Below are positions 11,871 to 22,420 of a stretch of DNA of 64,000 nt, piece by piece. A program made the position numbers and the translations under genes. Numbering within the stretch: position 1 is the stretch's first letter; every line of letters begins with the position of its first letter. The notes beneath the pieces are model-generated. The model did not search any database and was not told the DNA's origin. It saw only the letters and a list, made by a program, of their open reading frames with translations. The stretch covers positions 92,196,533 to 92,260,532 of the forward strand of contig CM048845.1 of NCBI GenBank assembly GCA_026545225.1, in the 5' to 3' direction. Source of the DNA: Cornus controversa. Lineage: Eukaryota; Streptophyta; Magnoliopsida; Cornales; Cornaceae.

Positions 11871-12859
11871 GGGATCTATAAAAATTGATGATTGAACAAT
11901 GAGAGGCCTAAAAAGTCTGGACATACTACATTGTAATACTACAAAGGCTGCTATGGATATGAAAAAAGGTTTAATAATATACCATAGTGCGCTTGCACCT
12001 GCTTTTGGACACAACAAAAAGAAAGAAAAAGTAATACTGTAAAAAGGCATATCTACATATATATATGATCAGATGGTTAATTAATTATGGTAATTAATTA
12101 ATTAATCAAGTGGGTAAGATAGGTAGATATATGGTAAATTTACAGCTACATGCATATATAGCAATCTTTTTTGGATGTGCAAATATTTAATTTGAAAAAA
12201 CGGAATTTAGTTCCTATAAGGTTTGGTGACAAAAACGGAATGACAAGGGATCAATACAATATTAAGCTGCAAGTATATATATAACAGTTTTGTATTGCAA
12301 AGAATATACTTTTGAGAGCCTTGAAAAGGGCATAGTCTGCCGTGAGTGCATGAATTGTTGTTGTGATTGGTTTGTTTTCTCCTTTCTTTACTAAACCCTT
12401 CAGATGTATGGAAATATTGTCTATGACTAAATCCAAATGGCATCAGCCTAGCCACTCTCAATATGTATTCATCATATACATCCAATATTCCTATATATAT
12501 AATATATATAAGTAAAAATAAATATTTTGAACCTAGATCGATGGACCGACGTTTTGTAGTTGTAATTAAGCACAACATTTTCCAATTACACACATTATTT
12601 TATTCTTAATTATTTAAAATTGATGAATAAAACGTGTGTTTTCTTAATCAAAACAAAACAAGAGCAAAGGGTTGAAACAAGTGTGAAAGTTAGGTTTTTA
12701 TTTCTGTTTTAATTAATGGTTAGGTGAATTAAAGGTATGTCACTACTTGGTCGTTCAGGAATAAATCTGACAAAAACTGACTAAAATTAGGGGTATATGT
12801 GATTTCATGTACTGCATCTTTGGAGACACTTATGGTTTGGCATGGCATGGCATGATGTA

Positions 12860-12894
<35 letters not shown>

Positions 12895-13117
12895 TATGAT
12901 CATCGGCCCATATGTTCTTACTTTAAAAATTATCCAGTCATTCAAACAATTGAGTTGTGGGTTGATATATTCTAAGCAACTGATTGATGTACTCGTGAGA
13001 TTCCATGATACATGTTGAGATGCTGTTGCATGCTACAATATTGTTCAAGGGTAATTTTAATTAATGTCAAGCTATACTGAATGAGAGAAAGATTAGATGA
13101 TAAATATATAAGAAAAA

Positions 13118-13184
<67 letters not shown>

Positions 13185-13973
13185 GGACCATTAATGGATT
13201 AATTAAAAAAGGAATTTGACCAGAAGACAAGATTCTATGACGCATGAGTCTGCATCAAGCCAAACAAAGATATATACCGATATATTAAGTAAGTAGATGT
13301 ACAGTTATGACACAATTGGTTTGTAGTGACAGCTTCAGAATTTTTTCCCAATACCGAATAAAACATGGATTCTTCAAGATCATGTCCAACATACATAAGA
13401 AGAAAAGAAAAATGCCACCATGCATATTAGTGACGTAATCAATTGTTACAATATATATATATATATGAAGACCTCTGGCATTTCATCAATCACCCTGTTC
13501 AAGCTTGTGATGTTAAGATAAAAGGTACGTAATTAAGGAGGGTTAATTAAATATATTACTCCACATAAAAAAATCAGCTTGATATGCAGTCATATTTTGA
13601 CTCTAGTGTGACTCAAATTTTACAATCTCTTCCAAATGGGACCGAATAGTTGACCCTCAATTTTAATTAAGTTCTTAATTTCTAGCACCAAAATTAAAGA
13701 ATCAGCAAAAAAATGTGTGCATAAATTGAAAAAAGAAAAAGAAAAAAAGGACCCCATGCATAGTGCAAAGCTTACAGCCATTCTATTAGTTATGATACAT
13801 GAAAGTAATTAATTAATTAAAATAGATTGTTTATCTACATGGAATATGGATGCTATGCTGGCATCCATTTCTGTATTTGTGGGCTTGCATGTGTTTGTAG
13901 TACTGTACGTATAGAGAGACAGAGAGAGCTCCATGACATTATCATGAATTTAGCACAGATGATAGACTGCCAC

Positions 13974-14010
<37 letters not shown>

Positions 14011-15722
14011 TAGTTCAAGTAGGACCGATCATTTGGACTCCATTTAAGTTCATCCATGGATGACCCTTGTTTGGTTAATTTCCCCTTTCAGTATTAATTT
14101 TCTTTTCGGAGACAGTACAATTGGTTTCACTGCTCATATAAGAAAATAGACTTTCTAAAAATACAGAGGATCTCTCTCTTAAATTAAGAATGCTAATAAT
14201 ATTAATTTGTATGAATCAAAGGTGTTAATACATAAACTATATATACAATGACGTACCGTATATATAATAATCATTGATTCTCTCTTCCTCGCAACTAATT
14301 TATTAACCAAATGCAGTAGTAGTAGGAACTATCATATAGGTCATGGGCTTACCCAATATATATATATATATATATATAATAGAGGTCATGGAAGCATGGT
14401 TTGGACAATTAAACATGTCAACGTGTGCCACCTACGGGTCTTCTTGCATTTATATGAAGCAAAAGTGCTTATCATATATAATTATAAATGATAATTAATG
14501 ACTATATATATATATATATATATATATAATAGTCATTGAGTCCCTCTTCCTTGTAACTTTTTAAACCATAGTTTTGTGCAACGGTCCATAAGTACTACAG
14601 TATATAATAAAAATCATGGCAGTCTTCAGCCCTGTTTGGTTGAAGGAATTAATCTCGTGTTTGGTATAAAATTTGAAAAGAAATGAAAGGACTTGGCCGG
14701 GAGGCATTCACTAAATCCATGAACATACAGTAGTTTTGTCATCCTTTCAAAAGTGGATGAAAATTGAGAAAATTAATGAATCAATCAAACCATTCTGTGA
14801 GGGTCTATGACCCTATTTAAATTCTGCAAATTATGGGAAGTCTTTGGTCAGGAGAGAAAAAGTACAAACTTTAAAGCATTGAGATTCTCAACTACATACC
14901 AGCACTTTTGAGCTATACGAGCTAAACGAAAATAATTGAAGTCTGGCAATCACATGCATGCCTCCAAATATTCAGTGAGTATTTTTGGTACTCACTTTTG
15001 TGATCCCACCAGTCAAATATTTGATCTGCCTTTGACGATAATCACCACATCGAAAAGAGTTCACCAATTCCACCACCAGATGATCTATATTCTGGTATTC
15101 CTTCTTTTCAGTATCATAAACTTTCATTTCTCAGTATCATTATCTCTCTCATTCAATAATGGTGTTCACTTAAGTTTTCACAGACAATTTGACTAGTAAG
15201 GCTTTTTTGTGATACTCTCTTTAGTTCTTTAAATCGAGTCTCACCTTATGTCTGAGTTTAAATGATGCACGTGATTTGTAAAAGATTGTGTGCATCAAAA
15301 GGTTATAAAACATTGCAAACGATTGTATTCATCGAAACATCGTAAACATACGAAAGTTCAAAGTAAATAGCGAATGAGTTGATTATAATAATAATGGTGT
15401 TAATAATGGCAATCCCCTTTTAATGTATTAAAATTCAATCAAGTATTGGAGATCAAATGATTATACTGATGGGTTTTGCATCTCTCATCAATTGGAGAAT
15501 CTAAGTTCAATGGTGTGAGATGCTAATATTTGGATCATGATCCTTTCCGTTGCTTTTACTCTCCTGTTTTTTTGGATGTTCAATGTTTCAGTGATTATGA
15601 TAACACTCAGTTTCCAAAACAAAGTAATGTTATTGAAGGAATCAAAGGATCAACTGTGTAGACAGTGGTGGAGCCACTTGAGAATCAGTGACCCAAGTAC
15701 CTCCACTTAATTTTTTTTTTAA
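11871..15722. other. Intergenic, microsatellite-rich
   Basis: About 3.9 kb without a convincing gene. (TA)n tracts lie at 13120-13181, 14358-14379 and 14503-14528; (TG)n at 12858-12880; (CA)n at 13975-13998. Short reading frames here translate repeats or have no recognisable similarity. Confidence 0.5.
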
Positions 15723-15731
15723 TTAAAATTT

Positions 15732-16019
15732 GGATAATACTTACCTACTCACCAGTGTGTAGGTGAGCCCTCCTGACCATTGATGTGTCCCAATAAAAAT
15801 TAAACACGTCAATTTTAAAGTGTAATAAATAAATATAATAAATGAGATAAATCTCATTTATTATACTTATTTATTATATTTTAAACCTCATTTATTATAC
15901 TTATTTATTATATTTTAAATTTAATTTTGTAATTAAAACTTATGTGTTGATTTTTTATTGGAACACATCAACGGTCAGGAGGGTTCACCTATACACCGAT
16001 GAGTAGGTAAGTATTGTCC
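15732..16019. mobile_element. MULE-type MITE with perfect 9-bp TSD
   Basis: A 288-bp palindromic element flanked by TTAAAATTT (15723-15731 and 16020-16028). The TIRs are long (about 70 bp): left GGATAATACTTACCTACTCA, right read back as GGACAATACTTACCTACTCA. The centre has a short direct duplication of an ATTTATTATACTTATTTA-like unit. The 9-bp duplication indicates a Mutator-like element. It is non-coding. Confidence 0.85.
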
Positions 16020-16314
16020 TTAAAATTTTATTGGTTCATTTTCTTTTAATTGTAAATATGCCTCATCTTAAAAGGGAAAAAAAAACTTTTGTCTTAAAAG
16101 ATCAAAATTCAAAATCCGGTCATTTTTTTTTATATACATATTTTATATTAGAGAGTAAACAAGCAATTGGATGAGGAAAACGAGAAGTAAAAGAGAGAAA
16201 GAAACACGTTTTTGCATCTTCCAAGTATGTTCGATTTTAAGTAGTCTAAGTTCTTAGGATTATGAATTTGTTCTACTATCTTACTTTTCTTTTTCTTAGG
16301 ATTAAGACTTTTGG

Positions 16315-16493
<179 letters not shown>

Positions 16494-17587
16494 CCCTCCG
16501 TCTCATATGAGTTGTTCATTTTTTTTCAATTTGGATGGTCATAAAATACTTGTCCATTATAAAATTAAAAGTAAAATAAATCTAATATTTTCATAACTAT
16601 CCTTTAAATTTTTAAAAATCTCTTAACTTGGTAATATACATAATTAAATATGAAAGGACATTTTAGTAATTTTTATAAGGGGATAATGCATTAATTACAT
16701 GTCCCCTTAAAAAGTTGAAAAAATTAGATTTCGATGAATATTTCTTTTTAGTGATCTTAAACTTTTATTAATAAAAGGTGAATTGTGACTGAACGTAAAA
16801 AATAATTACTAATGAGTGACCATTTAATCTTAAATTTCAAAATACCCTTCATTCTCTCCATAGATTCCTATCTTTTTTTCGTTTTCCTCAAACTAAAATA
16901 TTAAAAATTTTAAAGAATTCAATGACTTATATACAATATATGAACATATATATATTTTAAAGAAGATATGATAATATTTATAAATTTATTCCTATCTATT
17001 AATATCTCATTAACAAAAAAAACCTAATTTAGGTACAATTAATTATTAATAAGGAATATTGGAGGATATGAATAGACTTAGTTAATAAACCTATTGCCTA
17101 TTGTCCCATGGAAGCTAATGATCAACTTCTCATCTAAATCTTTCTATTTTTATATTAGGTCTCAAATATTTAATTCATCTCAAACGATAACTCTTGTCGC
17201 ATCTTTGAAGCCCTAAAATTCACTAAAAAAAAAAAAATTCATATATGCACATGCATTAATTGTAAGACGAACATTTATGTCTAAATATATAAATATAGCA
17301 CGTTCTTTTCTAGAATTTTTTTATAACTTTTGAAACTTTAATATTTAGGAGTGAGATTGGAGAAGACGAAAAATGGATTGAAAATTTTTAAATAAAAAGG
17401 AGAATATTTTGGACATTAAAGATAAATGATTACTCATTAACAATTATTTTTCAAGATTTGTAACTATTTACCTATTATTAAGTTTAAGGTTACTTTAAAG
17501 TAAAATTTAAAATTTTGGTCATCAAAATTTAATTTTTCTTAAAAAATTTCAATGTCAAAGATAAACATCCATTAAGGACGGAGAAAG
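16494..17587. mobile_element. Mariner/Stowaway-like element with long inverted arms
   Basis: A 1,094-bp element with left end CCCTCCGTCTCATATGAG and right end reading back as CTTTCTCCGTCCTTAATGG, flanked by TA on both sides (16492-16493 and 17588-17589). The CTCCGTC core is typical of plant Stowaway/mariner termini. Inner segments at about 16720-16860 and 17340-17540 are also inverted copies, so the arms are several hundred bases long. No transposase is seen. Confidence 0.65.
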
Positions 17588-17773
17588 TATTAAATATGTA
17601 TATTTGCGACTCTATTGGTTGTATTATATTGCTTAGGGTGATTCTTCCGGGGACAATTTAATTTTTGACCAAAGTATTGAATAAAAAAGTTACTTGATCA
17701 AATTAAAAAAAATTTTTTCCCACTTGATCAAATAATTACCAATACGGTAAATCTACACTTTTGGTCTAAATTA

Positions 17774-18608
17774 GGGTCCGTTTGGTAACCGTTTATGTTT
17801 AGTGTTTATTATTTATAAAAACAAAATTTCAGGATAAACATGTTTGTTAATTTTTGTTTTGTTTATAAATTTTCAAAACGCTTTTAAAACAACACTGTTT
17901 CTAAGCCTTCAAATCCTAAACACCAAAATGATGTTTATTGTTTATGTTTATTAAAAAAAAAAAACTTTTTTTTCTTTTTTATCTAAAATGATGATTATAT
18001 TATTTTAATTAAAAATTGAAACTAAAATTGAGAAAATGAAAAGAAAAAAAAAATTATAAAAGGCTATTGTTTGATACAAAGATAAAAATATTAGAATTAT
18101 CAAATGTGGACATAATTACTAATATACTTGATAATAAGAAATAGTTACTTAGGGGCACACATGCTAAAAAGAAAAGAAAAAAACCTTATTTGAGGAAAAT
18201 AAAAAAAGAAGTCTCAATCATCTCCTTGTTAAAAAAACAAGAATAGTATTTTGTACTCATGTCATTCATTCATTTTCAGTGTTGAAACAAAAATAGAAAT
18301 CAAAAAAATGAAAAAGTATTAGCATGAAAAGTTCAAGAGCAAAAGTATGTCCTCCAAATCCCTCTTCTCACTCCATACAAATTGAAAAACTTTCAACTTT
18401 TTCATAATTATATATATTTTATTTTTTTGGTAGGGGTGTACAAAGAACCGGTAGAAACATAAAGAACTTTAGCTGAACCGAACCGAATCGTTCACTACGG
18501 TTCCGGTTCCGGCTCCAAATTTTAGGAATCATTCACTACGATTCCGGTTCCAATCCTTGAAACCAGAACCGTTGAATATATATATATAGTTATAAAACTC
18601 CTATAATG

Positions 18609-18651
<43 letters not shown>

Positions 18652-19251
18652 TTACTGTTATAAAATCATTGTAATAGTTATAATAACCTTTTGTTATGTA
18701 AAATATTTTAAACTATTGAGTTATTATAACTATTATAAGGTTAAATACAACTCCTATAATAATCGAATTGAACCGATCCAACTCATTTATTCCGATTTCA
18801 AAATTAAAGAACCGTTGGGAACGGTTCTGGTTTCAGTTCTCCCAATAACCGTAAGGAACCGAATCGTGTGCATCCCCCTACTTGTTGGGACCTTCTGGGT
18901 TGTGGGTAATTCTAGTTTTACAGTATAATTTGTAGTGTGTAGATATATATGTAACCCAATATTATTTATTTATTTTTTATGTATATTTCTTGCTCTGTTA
19001 TTGCTGTATAGATTTGTTATAGCATAAACTTCACTTTTTATGCAATTTATTGTGTTGATTTTTTTTATAAAAAAAAATAATTTAAGGTTAACAAATATGT
19101 TTTTCTGTTTATGATTTTTAAAATAAGCTAGACGTTTTTTTGTTATCAAACAATACTCATGTTTATTGATAAACAAAATCGAAACACAAACACTGTTTAT
19201 ATAAACACTTAAACAATAAACACTAAACATAAACGATTACCAAACGAGTCC
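17774..19251. mobile_element. PIF/Harbinger non-autonomous element
   Basis: A 1,478-bp element with TIRs GGGTCCGTTTGGTAACCG (left) and GGACTCGTTTGGTAATCG (right end read back), both followed by TTTATGTTTAGTGTTTATT. It is flanked by TTA (17771-17773 and 19252-19254), the Harbinger-type duplication. No transposase is visible. A separate hAT-like element (18431-18880) lies inside, so the original was about 1.0 kb. Confidence 0.75.
18431..18880. mobile_element. hAT-like non-autonomous element nested in the Harbinger element
   Basis: A 450-bp element starting TAGGGGTGTACAAAGAACCG and ending with the inverted form of TAGGGGGATGCACACGATTC. Flanking octamers TTTTTTGG and CTTGTTGG match at 6 of 8 positions, consistent with a decayed hAT target duplication. 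Inverted GAACCG/CGGTTC words recur throughout, and a (TA)n run lies at about 18609-18650. Confidence 0.65.
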
Positions 19252-19542
19252 TTACTTTCTATCATCCAAAATTCACACAACCAAATACTACCATATCTCT
19301 CTGCTCTCTCTCTCTCTCTCGCTTCTTTTTTTAATATTTTTTTGTCAACGGAGACATATAAAGAGAGAGAAAGTGATGCAGAGAGAAAAACAGAGACTCG
19401 ATTTTGTGTTCAGTTTAAGTAACCTTCTCAGTAGTTTCTTTTTTTTTTTATCAATTCTTTGATTGCATACATCCAGGGTCATCCTCACCCTTGATTTAAC
19501 AACAGAGTTCATGGTTGCAGATAGAACCCATGAACCCTTGTC

Positions 19543-19707
19543 TCAGCAACTCGACTCACCCAAGTCCATCTCGATCACGTCATGAACCAATGCATCATAG
19601 TGTGTCATCACCTTCTCCGGCGTCTTCCCCGGAACTCCATTGATGATCCTCTGCCACTGGTCGACCATTTTCTTGAGAAACATCACCAAAGCTTGCTCGA
19701 ACAACCG
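19543..19707 (-). pseudogene. SANT/MYB-related (DIVARICATA/RADIALIS-type) fragment
   Basis: On the minus strand, 54 codons ending at a stop at 19545-19543 read RLFEQALVMF, then VDQWQRIINGVPGKTPEKV, then a THYDALVHDVIEMD-like stretch. This matches the first SANT repeat of DIVARICATA/RADIALIS-type MYB-related proteins, with the conserved second Trp (DQWQRI), PGKTPE and HY.ALVHDV.EID landmarks. The usual WT..QNK start of the domain is missing, an in-frame stop lies just upstream (19731-19729), and the reading ends before the expected GRVELP. Neighbouring CT-rich sequence may be old UTR. It reads as a decayed gene fragment, although a gene with exons I failed to see is possible. Confidence 0.6.
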
Positions 19708-21116
19708 TCTTCCCGGAACAGAAGCCTTTTATGGGGTTTTGAAGGAAGGGTTTTATTTGTTGATGTGGTGTTGCAAATGGGTTCATTTTGAAACGTTTGG
19801 GATTTTGAGGGGTTGTTGTTGAGGAGACTGATGGTTTTGAAGATTGGAATCGAAGGAAAGAGATGGGATTTGGATTTTGAGATGGTTTTGGGATTTAGTT
19901 TGTGTGTAGTTGGTGTTTCGTAGCATTGACTGGATTTGGGTTTGAATCTGAAGGTGTTTTTGGTGGATTGAAGAAAGAAAAATCAATGGATTTCTGTTAA
20001 AATCGAAAAAGATGCCATTCTTATCTTCTCCAATCAGTTCAATTTTTTTTATGCATACAGAGAAAATGGGTTTTCCGGTGTTCCTACCTCTTTCTTCTTT
20101 CACCTTCTCTCTCTTCAGATGTATTGTTCTATGCAGAATTTCTTTGAGCTTCATTCACATCAATTTGAACTGTGCGAGTGTTTGAATTACACTTTCTATT
20201 TTTGTTTTCAATTCGATGATGTCTGGGTATGATAGAGACTAGACCAGGTAGGATAACTCGTTCTGTGTGAAGTACATTTTTCATATTCGTGCACTAATAA
20301 AACTGAAATAGGAGGGAGAAAGTAATGCGGGAGATAGAGATAGAGAGAGATAAAGGAATGTTATTATCGCTGGTGGGTGGAGGTTGATACACACAGAAAA
20401 TATAGAGATAAGCAATATGTAAATGGGGTAATAACCTAAAAAGGTGAAGGGTAATTTGGACAAAAGTGTGAAAAATTAACTCTCAAAGTTGTCATTTCAT
20501 TTTTGTATTACCTGCTTAATATTTTTTTAGAGTGTGATTGAAATATTGTATTTTCTATTCTTTAAAAAGGAAATAATTTAGGGTGAATTACTCTAAAGCT
20601 TTTTTGAGATTTGTTCAAATAACAGAAAAATTATTATATAACACGAAATTTTGTGTATAGAAGAAATTTCACTATTAATAAGATTACATTTTTTATAATT
20701 TTTTATAATAATAAAAAATTAAATTTTATCGTGAATGAATTCCTACGTTTAAGAGAAATCTCTAAAGTATGTAGAATTATTCAAAATTTCTCACATTTAA
20801 AATTATTCGAAAGACTATTGTTATTCTCACTTAAAGTTTGTTCATATTACTTCTAATTTCTAAATGCTGAAAGTACCTTTTAAGCGAAGCAAAATGACTA
20901 AAATTGCGTTATTAGTTTACCAAAAATCATTTCAACCACATTTACTTGGACAAGACTACCCTTGCTTATATCTGGTGAGTCCTCACTCACGTTTCCCTCT
21001 CTTTCTCTCTCTGTTTTCTCCTCCTCCCTCTCACTCTCGTTCTCTCTCTCTCTCTGTTTTTTCCTTCTCTCTCACTCTTATTTTTTCTCTCTCGAATTTT
21101 TCATTCTCTGTGTGTC

Positions 21117-21666
21117 TTTGGATATCCGCCTCCGCTATGGCAACATCGTCAAGCTTCTGGGTCACTGTGACGACCGCGGTCAGGGTACAATTGGGTGGTT
21201 GTTCTTTTACATTTCTTTCTTTTCTCAAATCACATTTTTCATTGAGCTCACATGGTGTTTCTGTTATTGTCTCAGAAGAAGGTATCCTAGTGTTCGGGTA
21301 TGTTCCGAATGAAAACTTGCAAGAGAAACTCCATAGCGGAAATGGGTCGGTGCTTTGTGGAAAACCTGCATGGCGATAGTGTTCCAGCTTGCACAAGTGA
21401 TCGAATACCTCCACGAACAGTGTGACCTTCATATCGTCCATGGCGACATCAAAGCTTCGCAAGCTTTGCGATTTTGGATCTGCATTTTGGCATTGTCGTC
21501 ATTTGTGATAAAACAATTGATGATAGGTTCTCTCGGATACGTTGATCCTCACTACCTGAGGACCAGAATTGCATCGAAGAAGAATGATGTGTATAGTTTT
21601 GGGGTCATTGTTTTAGAGCTCATGATGAGAGAGAGAGAGAGCAAACTGACCGTTAAATGGGGTTAG
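21117..21666 (+). pseudogene. Receptor-like cytoplasmic kinase fragment
   Basis: A partial protein kinase domain. In order it shows GNIVKLLGHCDDR, a GT-AG intron (21185-21275, 91 bp, with the codon joining cleanly), [30 protein letters not shown], the catalytic-loop start IVHGDIKAS, a KLCDFGSA-like activation segment, [20 protein letters not shown] and [12 protein letters not shown]. It resembles plant kinases of the At1g33260/At4g10390 type. It lacks the ATP-binding lobe and C-terminal lobe, shifts frame after NGSVL and again in the catalytic loop, and has lost the NILLD segment. It is probably not functional. Retention of the intron indicates DNA-level duplication, not retroposition. Confidence 0.75.
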
Positions 21667-21720
21667 GAGGGTACGCATGGGCTTTTGAGAAGATTTTGAG
21701 TGGGGGCAAATTCATACTTT

Positions 21721-21883
21721 CACAAATTTCATCAAATGAAATAAAAGGATTAACTCTTATAGGGGTGTTATAGTTATTTCGTCAATAATTTTAGTCGTGA
21801 GCACAAATTTCATCAAATGAAATAAGAAGGTCAACTCTCAGAGGGGGTGTCATAGTTATTTCGTCAATAATTTTAGTAGCGAG
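21721..21883. repeat. Tandem duplication, 81-bp period, two copies
   Basis: Copies at 21721-21801 and 21802-21883 both begin CACAAATTTCATCAAATGAA and end near ATTTTAGTMGYGAG. They lie at the right end of the candidate Pack-MULE. Confidence 0.8.
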
Positions 21884-21988
21884 TAATTTAGATAAATATT
21901 AAGAGAGGTCGGAATAATTCACCCGTTAATTTATATAAACCATTTTCTTAAAGTTGTACGAGACTAATGTTGAAATGTGTTTCAAAAT

Positions 21989-22420
21989 TATATATATTTT
22001 AAACTTTGAGTTATGATTTTTCATCTCCGTTCATTAGTTACAAAATTAAGAATAATGCTCCTCAAGCAGAATTCATAGGCAGAAAATTTTATATCCATTG
22101 GATATATGTGGTGAGTGTATGTGGTGAGACCTACCACATGCATTCAATTGATATAAAACTTTTTGCCTATAAATTCTGCCTGAATAGCATTACTCCAAAA
22201 TTAAATAGTCATAATTTGTTGATTAAGTGATTAACTATATTATTTAATCATCCATGAATAAAGAGACTCTTGAGTTGCTTGTATATATATTTTAAACTTT
22301 GAGTTATGACTTTTTTATATCCGTTCATTAGTTACAAAATTAAATAGTCATAATTGGTTGATTAAGTGATTAAATATATCATTTAATCATCCATGAATAA
22401 AGAGACTCTTGAGTTGCTTG
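21989..22420. repeat. Tandem duplication, one arm carrying a MITE
   Basis: Two copies of a segment of about 139 bp: copy A (about 21989-22281) and copy B (about 22282-22420), both running from TATATTTTAAACTTTGAG to GACTCTTGAGTTGCTTG. Copy A is longer only because of the MITE at 22050-22195 and its target duplication. Copy B shows the unoccupied site. Similar CTTGTAACTCTTG words continue to about 22550, where a TATA-like CCTATAAATAGAGACC occurs, so the block may be part of a decayed LTR; that is a guess. Confidence 0.85.
22050..22195. mobile_element. Short MULE-type MITE with 9-bp TSD
   Basis: A 146-bp element flanked by CAAAATTAA (22041-22049 and 22196-22204). The TIRs span about 45 bp: left GAATAATGCTCCTCAAGCAG, right read back as GAGTAATGCTATTCAGGCAG, both continuing AATTYATAGGCARAAA. 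The tandem partner at 22282-22420 lacks the element and has one copy of the target. Confidence 0.9.

Larger units (their letters stand above)
20581..21924. mobile_element. Candidate Pack-MULE carrying a kinase gene fragment
   Basis: A 1,344-bp interval with identical inverted decamers GGGTGAATTA at its two ends, followed by weaker inverted similarity for roughly 35 bp. The flanking 9-mers AATAATTTA (20572-20580) and GTTAATTTA (21925-21933) match at 7 of 9. These fit a Mutator-like element. The interior contains a receptor-like kinase fragment with an intron (see 21117-21666) and no transposase. The boundaries are less certain than for the other MITEs because the TIRs are short. Confidence 0.45.
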
